The notes below the pieces were generated by a model. That model made no database searches, was not told the origin of the DNA, and saw only the letters and a list, made by a program, of their open reading frames with translations. Positions 1 through 9,433 of a stretch of 64,000 nucleotides of DNA are shown here, piece after piece. Made by a program: the position numbers and the translations under genes. This DNA is from Prochlorococcus sp. AG-449-J16 (GTDB taxonomy: Bacteria > Cyanobacteriota > Cyanobacteriia > PCC-6307 > Cyanobiaceae). Within the stretch, counting starts at the first letter, position 1. Each line of letters begins with the position of its first letter. The stretch spans positions 1 to 64,000 of the forward strand of contig QCQK01000002.1 in NCBI GenBank assembly GCA_003209565.1, read 5' to 3'.

Positions 1-564
1 TTTTCTGCCAAAAATATTTTCGTTTTCTGTAAGAGGGATTTCACTAATATATTTACCGTTTGGGACTTCTTTAATATCATCTTTTCGTCCATAGATTCCA
101 CAGAAACTTTCAATGAAATCATAGTGAGGGGAAAGTTCATCGTATGAAATAGGCCAGTTTGGTCCTAATCCATCTTTTTTAGCTGGTTGAAAATCTTCTG
201 AAGAAAATCTTAATGTTATGCCTCCCCAAGTTAATGATCTTCCCCCATATTGTTTACCTTGAGTCCAAAGGAAGGGTTTTTTCTTGGGGCAGTCATAAGG
301 ATGTTTCAATTCATTTGAATATAAATCAGGATTATTTTTCCAATAACCGGGATGTTGGCATTGATTTGCATGTTTTTTTGTTAAAACTCCTGATAATCTT
401 TTTAATGTACTTTTTGGCTCATAATTACTAGCCTCATGCCTTTTAATTTTTGGCCCAGCTTCTATTACTAAAACTTTTATCCCTTGTTCTGCCAATGTAA
501 GTGCTGCTATTCCTCCTGTAGCACCAGAACCAACAACAATTGCATCATAAGGACTTATATCCAA
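1..564 (-). CDS. GMC (glucose-methanol-choline) family oxidoreductase, truncated by window edge (TTG start)
   Basis: Reverse-strand translation LDISPYDAIVVGSGATGGIAALTLAEQGIKVLVIEAGP (FAD GxGxxG) then GGRSLTWGGITLRF; in-frame stop just upstream of TTG. Confidence 0.85.
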   Translation of the reverse strand, partial: MDISPYDAIVVGSGATGGIAALTLAEQGIKVLVIEAGPKIKRHEASNYEPKSTLKRLSGVLTKKHANQCQHPGYWKNNPDLYSNELKHPYDCPKKKPFLWTQGKQYGGRSLTWGGITLRFSSEDFQPAKKDGLGPNWPISYDELSPHYDFIESFCGIYGRKDDIKEVPNGKYISEIPLTENENIFGRK

Positions 565-670
565 AACCTACTTCATGATTTGTTATTTCAATAAATATAG
601 CATTCAGTAAATAATTTATTTTTAGATTTCAACTTAAGAAGTTAGAATTTGTTGAAATACCATTCAAACA

Positions 671-1138
671 ATGAGATTTATAATTTTAACTGTTTTAATG
701 ATTGTTTTAACTCTTCCTTCTAAAAGTTTCGCCGCATTGGATTATGGTAAACAATCCTTAGTAGGAGCCGATTTTTCTGGATCTGATTTAAAAGGAGCAA
801 CTTTCTATTTAACTGATTTACAAGACGCAAATTTATCAGATTGTGAGCTCCAAAATGCAACTCTTTATGGAGCAAAACTAAAAGATACTAATTTAAGTAA
901 CTCCAATTTAAGAGAAGTAACATTAGACTCAGCTGTTTTAGATGGAACAGATTTATCAAATACTAACTTAGAGGATTCTTTCGCTTATAGTACAAAGTTT
1001 GAAAATGTAAAAATAAAAGGTGCAGACTTCACAAATGTTTTTTTGCCAAAAGATGTAATTAGGAAATTTTGTGAAAGTGCTACAGGAACTAATCCAATCA
1101 CAAATAGAGAAACCAGAGAAACTTTAGAGTGCGATTAG
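671..1138 (+). CDS. Pentapeptide-repeat protein, secreted/lumenal
   Basis: Signal peptide plus A(D/N)LxX repeats (ADFSGSDLKGATFYLTDLQDANLS...). Confidence 0.85.
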   Translation: MRFIILTVLMIVLTLPSKSFAALDYGKQSLVGADFSGSDLKGATFYLTDLQDANLSDCELQNATLYGAKLKDTNLSNSNLREVTLDSAVLDGTDLSNTNLEDSFAYSTKFENVKIKGADFTNVFLPKDVIRKFCESATGTNPITNRETRETLECD

Positions 1139-1146
1139 ATTTAAAT

Positions 1147-1539
1147 TTATGCACATACAATTTCTTTTTTAATCTTCCTTTGTTTATAAAGTGATCTTCC
1201 AACAGGCCAACCTAAAGTAGATAAATGTCTCATTAAAGATCTTGAGTATTTGAAATAAAAATTGTCTGAATATTTGATACCAAGTTCTCTTAAAGTAGTT
1301 ATTAATAAAAATAGATCTTTCTTATTACCTTTTTTCATATCTAATAATATCAATGCTTCACTTGATAATTTTTTTTCTAGAACCTTATCATTTTCAGCAA
1401 AACCAACTTTAAGTGAATTAAATTGATCAGAATAAAGAGTATAAATTATGCCTTCTTTGAATCTATCTATAGAAGTATCTACATTAAACCTTGATGAAAT
1501 TAATGTTTTGTATCCTTTAATGAGTTTTCTGTTATGCAT
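1147..1539 (-). CDS. Conserved hypothetical protein
   Basis: 130-aa ORF downstream of and co-directional with the 1542-2039 gene. Confidence 0.6.
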   Translation of the reverse strand: MHNRKLIKGYKTLISSRFNVDTSIDRFKEGIIYTLYSDQFNSLKVGFAENDKVLEKKLSSEALILLDMKKGNKKDLFLLITTLRELGIKYSDNFYFKYSRSLMRHLSTLGWPVGRSLYKQRKIKKEIVCA

Positions 1540-1541
1540 AA

Positions 1542-2039
1542 TTATTTGATTTCATTCTGAGCTATTTCGTATTTCTCCAATAGATTGTTTACCTCTGCTA
1601 ATGCAATCCTCTTTTGACAGGCCGAGTCATATCTATTTACTGCTACTGAAGGTATTGAACCTTTGCTTTTCATTTCCCTTATACCAGTTTCTAAACACTG
1701 AAAAGCAACACTCGATAGATCTCTCCCTTCAGCAGCAGCCCAAACTTTCAGAAGATAAGTTAAATTTGATGGAACTGATATTTGTACTTTGTTTGAGTTT
1801 GAAGTATTTAATGCAATATCATCGATACTAATTTCTTTCGAGGAAATAGTTTCTTTAACCTTTTTCTTTAAAATTTTTACTTGACTTATAACGTCCTCTT
1901 TATTCCTGATTTTTTGTTCTATTTCAAATAACTCTTCTTCAGAATTAATTAAAGCTTCTAATGCCCATTTAGCATCATCTTTCGCAATGGCAGTTCTATC
2001 AAGCCATTCATCTCTTATTTTTGACCAATTACTAGGCAT
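1542..2039 (-). CDS. Hypothetical protein with ribbon-helix-helix-like segment
   Basis: VQISVPSNLTYLLKVWAAAEGRDLSSVAFQCLETGIREMK resembles a CopG/RHH fold; charged helical N-terminus. Confidence 0.55.
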   Translation of the reverse strand: MPSNWSKIRDEWLDRTAIAKDDAKWALEALINSEEELFEIEQKIRNKEDVISQVKILKKKVKETISSKEISIDDIALNTSNSNKVQISVPSNLTYLLKVWAAAEGRDLSSVAFQCLETGIREMKSKGSIPSVAVNRYDSACQKRIALAEVNNLLEKYEIAQNEIK

Positions 2040-2327
2040 AAGCTTTATGCGATAATTCTATAATAAATAAATCTAAATAGATTGTCTATACAATCTGTAT
2101 AGATTTAATATAGATTATATAAAGTTTACATAAAGCTTTTGAATTTGTTGTGTGTGCGTTTGTATACCTTATCTTAGAAATAATGTTTCATGGCAATTAA
2201 AATCGCAGAATCCATAAAATATGAGTCTATAGGGATTTTCCCCGTTGTATTGAAAAAGATTAGTTAGATAATTCAATCTTTTTTAAATTTTAGTTATTTG
2301 TTTATTTAATTAAAAACTTCTGAGCTT

Positions 2328-2717
2328 TTAATCTCTTTCAATAAGTTCAATTTTATAACCATCAGGATCCTCAACAAAAGCCAAGACAGTTGCACTGTTT
2401 TTCATTGTTTTAGGTTTGGTTGTTATTTTACAACCATTATTTTCTAATCCTTGGCAAATTAGATGAATATCTTTTACTCCAATAGCTATATGACCATATT
2501 TATCTCCAAGCTCATAGTCTTCAGACTTTTTGCCCCAGTTATAAGTTAATTCAATTACTGTGTTTTCTTTTTCTGAGCCATAACCAACAAACGCCAAAGT
2601 GAATTTCCCATGAGGGTAATCCTTTTTTCTTAATAAATTCATTCCTAATCTATTGACGTAGAAATCAATGGATTTATCTAAATCTCCAACCCTCAACATT
2701 GTATGTAGAATACGCAT
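2328..2717 (-). CDS. gloA: Lactoylglutathione lyase (glyoxalase I)
   Basis: [60 protein letters not shown]. Confidence 0.93.
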   Translation of the reverse strand: MRILHTMLRVGDLDKSIDFYVNRLGMNLLRKKDYPHGKFTLAFVGYGSEKENTVIELTYNWGKKSEDYELGDKYGHIAIGVKDIHLICQGLENNGCKITTKPKTMKNSATVLAFVEDPDGYKIELIERD

Positions 2718-2849
2718 TTTGAATTATGAACCTTAATCAATTATCTAATATTTAATAACCATCTGCCAAAGTTGATTTTTCGAGGCTAAGTTTTCTATTA
2801 AGTTCAAAAAAATTAGGTTAAAATATAAATAAAAGGTTTTAATAATATA

Positions 2850-3284
2850 TTGAATCAGATATTCCAGAGACTCTCATCAGCATTTTTTTATACTTTGCCA
2901 TTAAAGGCATCAATACCTCTTGGATATTATTTGTTCTATAAATATTCATTTTTAAAAATACTATTATCACTCACTTTTCCCATAGCAATAATTGAAAAAT
3001 CTTTGCCTTTTGGTGGTTTTTTATTATTTTTAATTTTGTTTGCTGGATTAGTAAGAAATCCAAATGTTCCCTATTTCGTTAGATATAACGCATGCCAAGC
3101 ATTACTTATTGATATTGCTTTGATAATAATTTCATATTTCTTGAGAATATTTCCCATAGTTGAATTAGGCTCAATAATTTTTATATTTACACTATGTATT
3201 TTTATTTTTTCGATTTCTCAATGTACTTTTGGAGTTGAACCTGAAATACCATTAATTAGTAAATCTGTAAGAATGCAAATTTAA
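2850..3284 (+). CDS. Tic20 family membrane protein
   Basis: LPFGGFLLFLILFAGLVRNPNVPYFVRYNACQALLIDI motif; TTG start. Confidence 0.85.
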   Translation: MNQIFQRLSSAFFYTLPLKASIPLGYYLFYKYSFLKILLSLTFPIAIIEKSLPFGGFLLFLILFAGLVRNPNVPYFVRYNACQALLIDIALIIISYFLRIFPIVELGSIIFIFTLCIFIFSISQCTFGVEPEIPLISKSVRMQI

Positions 3285-3311
3285 AAATATTTATAGATTT
3301 ACTGACTTTCT

Positions 3312-3641
3312 TCAGCACTCATTCAGAATAGATTCCCATCTTTCTTGACTTGATATTATTGCTTGCATTGGTGGATTAGATCCCATAATTTCAAAGGCTT
3401 TAATTAATGATTTATTAGCTAATAGGCCTAATCTTGCAGCCTCTCTTTGTCTAGAGCATACTTTTTTTCTTGATCCCTCTTTTAGACTATTTTCGATTTC
3501 TTTAAGAATCTGGCTAGCTTCATTCGATTTAGAATAAAAATCATTCATATAAACATCAAGTGCCGAATCAGCGAAGATTTCAACTGGAGAGATTATTGTG
3601 ACTAGGCAAACTATAAAACCTATAAATACAAATATTTTCAT
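3312..3641 (-). CDS. Secreted hypothetical protein
   Basis: 109-aa ORF with N-terminal signal peptide. Confidence 0.6.
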   Translation of the reverse strand: MKIFVFIGFIVCLVTIISPVEIFADSALDVYMNDFYSKSNEASQILKEIENSLKEGSRKKVCSRQREAARLGLLANKSLIKAFEIMGSNPPMQAIISSQERWESILNEC

Positions 3642-3648
3642 AATAATC

Positions 3649-4233
3649 TTAAGTAATTTTTTTGTCCGATCTCTTTAAAACTAAATAAAAGGTAAGAACG
3701 CTAATTGTTCCTGATGGGCCTATTAAAACATGCCAAAATTGATCGCCACTAATTGAGAGCCTTGTTCCAAAGAAAGTCGTAAAAAAAATACCAAATATTG
3801 GATAAAGGATAAAAAGCCAATCTTTAAAAACTCTTTGCCAATTTATAATTAAAATAATACTTATTATTACTTGAAAAAGAAGAGCAATAGATTTATCAAA
3901 TAAAAAATATGAGATTATTGAGCATAAAGAAATGCAAAAATTAGTTTTTTGAATAAATTTATTTTTTATAACTGATATCGATAAACATGTCAGACCTAAA
4001 GATAAGAAAGAATAAAATAACCAATTAAATAAAGAGGAATGATCTACATAAATCCAAGATGTTTGGATATGATCTATCATTTCAGAAATCGATGCCAATC
4101 CTAAAAATAAAAAACCTAAAGGTATCAATTCATTCTTGCGTATGTGTTTGAATTTTTTGATCGATCTAATTCCTAATAATATAGGAATGATTGCGGCCTG
4201 CAAATGGGCTAATAATAAAATTGAAAAAAACAA
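3649..4233 (-). CDS. Polytopic membrane protein, hypothetical
   Basis: 194-aa ORF with multiple TM segments. Confidence 0.55.
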   Translation of the reverse strand: MFFSILLLAHLQAAIIPILLGIRSIKKFKHIRKNELIPLGFLFLGLASISEMIDHIQTSWIYVDHSSLFNWLFYSFLSLGLTCLSISVIKNKFIQKTNFCISLCSIISYFLFDKSIALLFQVIISIILIINWQRVFKDWLFILYPIFGIFFTTFFGTRLSISGDQFWHVLIGPSGTISVLTFYLVLKRSDKKIT

Positions 4234-4288
4234 AATAAATTCTCAAAATCAATTTATCTAAAATTTAAATATAAAATTCAGTTTTAGG

Positions 4289-4489
4289 TTATCTTAGTAA
4301 AGATAGATACCATTGCCCTATTACAATAATTAATATTGTAAGAACAAAAGGGAAAGCAGGATATCTTGTCTGAAAATTAGCAGGTGGCCAAGGTGACCAA
4401 GATATTAATCTTCCTTGAGGTTCATTTGAAGATACTGATTTTTTTGTTTTTGAAGATACTGATGAATTTACTGCGAATCCCTTATTCAT
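4289..4489 (-). CDS. Small single-TM hypothetical protein
   Basis: 66-aa ORF, C-terminal TM (FPFVLTILIIVIGQWYLSLL). Confidence 0.6.
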   Translation of the reverse strand: MNKGFAVNSSVSSKTKKSVSSNEPQGRLISWSPWPPANFQTRYPAFPFVLTILIIVIGQWYLSLLR

Positions 4490-4638
4490 ATATTTATTTA
4501 AATTTAAACTATAACAAGAAGATAAATTAACGGCGCGATTAAAATTAATTTATATATTTTATTAATTTATAATATCGGAGAAGTTAGATTATTTATTTAC
4601 TTTTTTGCTATTTAAAAATATATTTTCAAATAGTTTTT

Positions 4639-5319
4639 TTATTTTTTTAGTATATTTAGAGAACTTTTTAAGTTGTTCCAAAAATGCATAAAAAATCCAG
4701 TAGAAAGCAAAAATTCATAAATTTCTAAATCGTTTCTTATGTGTTCAACTGTTGAAGCCCATGATATTTCGTAATAGAAAATATAGAGAGCAGTTATCAA
4801 GAAAAATAAACTAAGGTTTTTACTTGGTATAGATGATAAATAAGGCCATTTTCTCCATCCTATCCATCCAAATAAAATGCAAATTGCTATCAGTAAAGGG
4901 TCTAGAAAATAATTATGAAAAAATGGAAGATTATGTAGATTAGTTTCCCCTTGGATACTTATTTCCGTTAGTGAATTTAAAGTAAAACCTGTTATTCGCT
5001 CTCCCCAACTAATTTCTTCAGCAGCAATAAAAAAGCAAAATGCGCTTAAAGTTAACCAAATGAATGAATTGAGCGAACTTTTATTTTTACTTTTAAAGAA
5101 TATTAAGATGCCAAAAATTGAAGATATGAAATATTCGGAAAACTGTAACCATTCCAAGGGACCATCCTCAACCTTTAATAAATTAAACCAAGTGGTACCA
5201 ACAATATTTTCTCCAAAAGGTAATATGTAAACGAATCCATATATAAATAGGACGTAATAAATAGGGAATAAATTTACTTCAGGAGAAATATTACCCCATG
5301 GTGTTTTAATTATTTTCAA
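4639..5319 (-). CDS. Polytopic membrane protein, hypothetical
   Basis: 226-aa ORF, EEISWGERITGF motif between TM helices. Confidence 0.6.
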   Translation of the reverse strand: MKIIKTPWGNISPEVNLFPIYYVLFIYGFVYILPFGENIVGTTWFNLLKVEDGPLEWLQFSEYFISSIFGILIFFKSKNKSSLNSFIWLTLSAFCFFIAAEEISWGERITGFTLNSLTEISIQGETNLHNLPFFHNYFLDPLLIAICILFGWIGWRKWPYLSSIPSKNLSLFFLITALYIFYYEISWASTVEHIRNDLEIYEFLLSTGFFMHFWNNLKSSLNILKK

Positions 5320-5454
5320 ATTTTTAATGATGATTTCTCTAATACCAGTATTTTATATTAATTTATTTCATAAAAAAAATGTTTTTCATTAATAGATAAT
5401 TTTAATAAAAAAAAACAAAAAAACTTTAAAAATAAAGAATAAAAAATCAGTGGT

Positions 5455-6009
5455 CTATCCTAATGCTGCACTCTTCATTATCAAAAAAATTGAGAAGTAG
5501 TAAAAATAACCACCTGCTAAAGAATAAAAAAATATTATCCTTTTTTTGATATCAGAGGATGCTATAAAAAAGCTTCCTATAGAGAAAGGTAATATAGGAA
5601 AAGTGCGAATTAATAAAATAAAATTTGGTTTTAAAGTGAAGTTTTTTATTGAGCTTAATATTTGGTTAGTTCTGATTTTTTTTGATAAAAAATTTTTCGA
5701 TAATTTGATATCTGTTCTTCTAAAAAATAGAACTTGAATTAAACCTAATAATGCTAAAACTGGTGTGAAAAATATTATATAAATTAAACCAAATGATTTT
5801 ATTAGTATTAAGTCAAACAATATTGATAATGGAAGTCCTAAAGATATAGAAATAATGTTTATTAATATTAAATATTTAAATTCAGTCTCTATTAATAAAT
5901 TATCAAGAATATTGCTATGTCTAAGAAAAAGTGAAAGCAAATAAATTAAAAAATATAAAAAAAATATTTTTACTATTGTCGATTTTAAACTTAAATTTTT
6001 TCTATACAT
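5455..6009 (-). CDS. VTT/DedA-like (TVP38-type) membrane protein
   Basis: FILLIRTFPILPFSIGSFFIA resembles the DedA/VTT conserved re-entrant segment. Confidence 0.5.
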   Translation of the reverse strand: MYRKNLSLKSTIVKIFFLYFLIYLLSLFLRHSNILDNLLIETEFKYLILINIISISLGLPLSILFDLILIKSFGLIYIIFFTPVLALLGLIQVLFFRRTDIKLSKNFLSKKIRTNQILSSIKNFTLKPNFILLIRTFPILPFSIGSFFIASSDIKKRIIFFYSLAGGYFYYFSIFLIMKSAALG

Positions 6010-6713
6010 ATAAGTTGAAACATCCCGAAATTTTTATCAAAGAAAAGTCTTTCAATTTTTCTTATGATTTTAATTATTCTACCTATGCGGGTATTGAAAG
6101 TATGCCCTCCGCTTATTAGATAAGATACTGGCATAATATTTTTTTTCTTAATAAGAGAAAGCATAGGAAATAAATTTTTAAATTTTTTGAAATCTCTCTC
6201 AAATATTATCCATGAGAGTGCTTGGTTTGAATCAAATAGAGGATCTTTGGATTCAAAATTCCAGTTAGATTGTTTTGTATCAAACTTTTCGTGTCCTATA
6301 AATTTATAGACTAATTTACTCCAGAAATTATTACTAGGTTCTATCATTATGATCCTTCCTCCTTCTAAAAGAGATTTTTCTGCCGATTTAAAAAATAATT
6401 CAGGATTACTTACATGATGAAATACGTTAACTAATATTAAATTTGATATTTTGTTCTCAAACTTTTCTCCTACTTCCATTGCATCAAGTTTGAAATCAGT
6501 ATTTGAGTTCAAGAAAACATCTGTCTTCTTAATACTTTGATTTATTTTATTAATAAAACTTGCTCCACATCCTAATTCAATATTAATTCCATCGATAACT
6601 GAAAGATCTTTTGAAATAAGTGAGTACCATTCTTCATAAAGCATACCTAGCGCGGTATTTACTTTTTCGAATCCAATCCTATCTAATGTTATTAATTCGC
6701 CTTGATTATTCAT
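5991..6713 (-). CDS. Class I SAM-dependent methyltransferase
   Basis: IELGCGASFIN (motif I), LVNVFHHVSNPELFFKSAEKSLLEGGRIIMIEP. Confidence 0.75.
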   Translation of the reverse strand: MNNQGELITLDRIGFEKVNTALGMLYEEWYSLISKDLSVIDGINIELGCGASFINKINQSIKKTDVFLNSNTDFKLDAMEVGEKFENKISNLILVNVFHHVSNPELFFKSAEKSLLEGGRIIMIEPSNNFWSKLVYKFIGHEKFDTKQSNWNFESKDPLFDSNQALSWIIFERDFKKFKNLFPMLSLIKKKNIMPVSYLISGGHTFNTRIGRIIKIIRKIERLFFDKNFGMFQLICIEKI

Positions 6714-6850
6714 TTTTTATTTAAAACTAAAAGGGGTTGTCGAAGCTTATAATTCTAGACTTTAACAGAAATTATAAATTACAAATATATTTCAAACTTG
6801 TTTTAAATATTTTAATTCAGCATGCATTTGCAAAATTTTTAATAAGTTTT

Positions 6851-7219
6851 TTAAATTTGACCAGGATCGTTATCTATAGAATTTACGTATAATTCATAAG
6901 CTGTTTCATTACTGTTAGATGCAATTGCATATGAATAAACTTCATAAGCTGTTTCACATCTAAAATTAAGACGGGCTTTCCTGAAGCTATTTATAGCAAA
7001 AACTCCTGCTCCATTAATTGGGTTGTCGTCATAAAGCACTTCTGTAACTGTAAAACCAGATGCTCTTGCAAATCGCCTCGCTTCACTTACGCATTCACTA
7101 GTAGATGAGTATAAACGACCACCAGTAGAGTATACCCACGGGGTTGCTTTTAACGGAAGAATGGTTTGAAATAATCCTGTAGAAAAGGTAAGCAGTAATG
7201 CTTTAAAAAATAATTTCAA
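6851..7219 (-). CDS. Secreted hypothetical protein with C-terminal 16-aa tandem duplication
   Basis: Signal peptide; ETAYEVYSYAIASNSN / ETAYELYVNSIDNDPG. Confidence 0.6.
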   Translation of the reverse strand: MKLFFKALLLTFSTGLFQTILPLKATPWVYSTGGRLYSSTSECVSEARRFARASGFTVTEVLYDDNPINGAGVFAINSFRKARLNFRCETAYEVYSYAIASNSNETAYELYVNSIDNDPGQI

Positions 7220-7377
7220 AATTCAAATAAATTATTATAAATCTTATCCTATAAGAGATTTGTTGTTAATTTTGTTAAAAGTTTAGTGATGTAATAAGGA
7301 TTAAAGATATAAATCTATATTTATGTAATTTTAATATTAATCAAAAATATCTTGAATTTACCTCTTAGATATTAAAG

Positions 7378-7393
7378 CGGAGGGGGTGGGATT
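7378..7393. repeat. Distal att-like copy of the tRNA-Ser 3' end
   Basis: Identical over 16 bp to 8645-8660. Confidence 0.75.
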
Positions 7394-7459
7394 GGCTTAT
7401 GTGCGAAATGACAAGCTATGAGAAGGGATGAGAACAATTTCTGAGTTCGACTTTCATTT

Positions 7460-7483
7460 CCCCTACCATTTCCCCTACCAAAA
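7460..7483. repeat. Iteron pair CCCCTACCATTTCCCCTACCAAAA (left copy)
   Basis: Exact 24-bp match to 8477-8500. Confidence 0.85.
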
Positions 7484-7487
7484 ATTT

Positions 7488-8051
7488 TTACTCAAATTTT
7501 GCATATTTTTTGCAAAGTTTTACTTTCATCGATTCGTAAGCAAGACCAGATAATTCTTTTGGCTGACGCTTACTAAGATTTAGATACTTATCTCCAAAAA
7601 CTTTTGTTAAATAGTTTTCTTTAAGACAGCTAAATTCTTCATAATCCAAAGCATTTTTCTTTTTATTTAAATCAATAAATATTGGTCTAAAAGTTATGTC
7701 GAACCATAATGTTTCATCACTTTTAACTTTGGAAGATTGAGATCTAATAAGATCCAAATCTACTGAATGTACATTTGAATAACCATTCCAAAAAGCGTAA
7801 GTATTCTCGCAATAAGAAAATTCTTGTGGATTTTTCCTTCCTCCTAAATTTCTAACACATCTAAAATAAGCTGCTCTATTTTTTAATTCGTCCTCTTTTA
7901 TAGATGCAATTAAATAATTTAAATTTCTTGGCGCAACCATTATTGCAGATTTTTTAGCTATGTATTTTTCACCTAAGTCAGTTTTCACAACAATGTCACT
8001 CGTGCAGCCTGATAATGCAATTAAAAGCGGTGCAAGTAGTAAGCGTTTCAT
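7488..8051 (-). CDS. Putative lipoprotein, hypothetical
   Basis: MKRLLLAPLLIALSGCTSD lipobox. Confidence 0.65.
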   Translation of the reverse strand: MKRLLLAPLLIALSGCTSDIVVKTDLGEKYIAKKSAIMVAPRNLNYLIASIKEDELKNRAAYFRCVRNLGGRKNPQEFSYCENTYAFWNGYSNVHSVDLDLIRSQSSKVKSDETLWFDITFRPIFIDLNKKKNALDYEEFSCLKENYLTKVFGDKYLNLSKRQPKELSGLAYESMKVKLCKKYAKFE

Positions 8052-8078
8052 TCGAGGAATTTAGTTTAATTAATACAT

Positions 8079-8399
8079 TTAATATTGGAAATTAAATTGA
8101 TTCATCGGTTTTGCATAGCCTGATTCCGTACACTCAAAGGTTATTGGCATTCGCATTCCAAAGGCATTTAGACCGCTCGCATAGATTTTGCCATCAAAGG
8201 CACTTTCTATTTTTGGCTTTCTAGCTATTTGTCTTTTTGCACTACCTTTACATTTTCTAAGAAGTTTTGCCTCATCACTAAAAGCACCTTCTTTTTTTGA
8301 ATTTGCATTAACTATGATTCCAACACCTATTGCTAGGAAAATCAATGTGACAACAGCAAAGGCTCTTTGTTGTTTTGCTTTTTTGGAGATTTCTACCAT
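8079..8399 (-). CDS. Single-TM hypothetical protein
   Basis: N-terminal TM (AFAVVTLIFLAIGVGIIV), 27 bp upstream of the lipoprotein gene. Confidence 0.6.
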   Translation of the reverse strand: MVEISKKAKQQRAFAVVTLIFLAIGVGIIVNANSKKEGAFSDEAKLLRKCKGSAKRQIARKPKIESAFDGKIYASGLNAFGMRMPITFECTESGYAKPMNQFNFQY

Positions 8400-8455
8400 A
8401 AAAAAAAGAGCTTATTGCCCCTTATTTTAGATCGAATTTTAAAACTGAACTCAAA

Positions 8456-8500
8456 CCCCTACCAATTACAACAAAACCCCTACCATTTCCCCTACCAAAA
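8456..8500. repeat. Three CCCCTACCA iterons (8456-8464, 8477-8485, 8489-8497)
   Basis: Direct reading; shares 24-mer with 7460-7483. Confidence 0.85.
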
Positions 8501-8644
8501 TGATGAGGAAATATGAAAACAAATGAGAAAGTATGAGAAGGCTAAATTAAGTTTAATTATTGATATATCTCCTTTTTGGAAGCTTTAAAATAATTTTGAG
8601 AACATATGAGAAGGTATGGTAACTTCTGAGAATATGTCTTGGTA

Positions 8645-8731
8645 CGGAGGGGGTGGGATTCGAACCCACGGTGCCCTTGCAGACACGCTAGTTTTCAAGA
8701 CTAGAGCCTTAAACCACTCGACCACCCCTCC
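8645..8731 (-). tRNA. tRNA-Ser(UGA)
   Basis: Reverse complement GGAGGGGTGGTCGAGTGGTTTAAGGCTCTAGTCTTGAAAACTAG...GTGGGTTCGAATCCCACCCCCTCCG; anticodon TGA, long variable arm. Confidence 0.97.
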
Positions 8732-9018
8732 AGTTGGTGGCGAAATTTAAATAACTTTTAAATTCTAGCAGAAGGGTTAATCAAATCCGAAGAGTTTAAT
8801 TAGAAATAATTAAATAAAAATTTACATTGAATTGTTTCCAGTTTAATTAGGAGCCAAATATATTTTGAATCTTTGATTTAAGTTGTTTAAAGTTTATCTG
8901 AGAAAGAAAGACATCCAATAAAAAAAGGTATTAAATCTAATAAAAGCCTTTAATCTAGTTTTTGGGGCTTTTATATGTTAAAAATAAATATTACTTTTAT
9001 TAATTGAAAAAATAAAAA

Positions 9019-9369
9019 ATGTCTTATTTTGAAAATTTAGGTCCACAATTTGATCAATGTATATCTTCAGTTAAAGAAGGTAAAAAGAATTATATTTTAC
9101 CTCTCATTTCTCTTCTGCTAAGCTTATTGCTGACCTTAACAGGATGGAGATATTTTGTTTTAAGCTTAATTTATATGATAAATTTATCTTTCTTTGCTTA
9201 TATTGTTAGAGATAGTTATTCGATAAGAAAAGAAAATGTTTTACCATTATTGACTATTTGTATAAGTATTGTTCTTACATCAATTCATGTAATTAATACA
9301 CTTGATGCTATTGCTGCACTGTCTAATCTTGGAGAAATGTTTTCTGATTTTGGGGATGCATTTGAATAG
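9019..9369 (+). CDS. Membrane protein, hypothetical
   Basis: 116-aa ORF with several TM segments. Confidence 0.55.
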   Translation: MSYFENLGPQFDQCISSVKEGKKNYILPLISLLLSLLLTLTGWRYFVLSLIYMINLSFFAYIVRDSYSIRKENVLPLLTICISIVLTSIHVINTLDAIAALSNLGEMFSDFGDAFE

Positions 9370-9433
9370 AGTATTAAATTCAAATAAAAGTTCACTTTAA
9401 TGAGCCTACTTTTTTAGAATTATCAAATTTAAA

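Larger units (their letters stand above)
7378..8660. mobile_element. Putative small non-autonomous tRNA-integrated element (integrase-less)
   Basis: 16-bp perfect direct repeat CGGAGGGGGTGGGATT at 7378-7393 and 8645-8660; the latter is the 3' end of tRNA-Ser. Repeated CCCCTACCA motifs lie just inside both ends. Confidence 0.65.

Noticed and set aside
213-431. 72-aa plus-strand ORF
   Set aside because: Antisense to the GMC oxidoreductase frame; no recognisable protein features
1601-1831. 76-aa plus-strand ORF
   Set aside because: Antisense to the better-supported 1542-2039 gene
5546-6119. Plus-strand ORFs 5546-5737 and 5931-6119
   Set aside because: Antisense to VTT-like and methyltransferase genes; low-complexity AT-driven frames
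8188-8430. 80-aa plus-strand ORF
   Set aside because: Antisense to 8079-8399; no independent support
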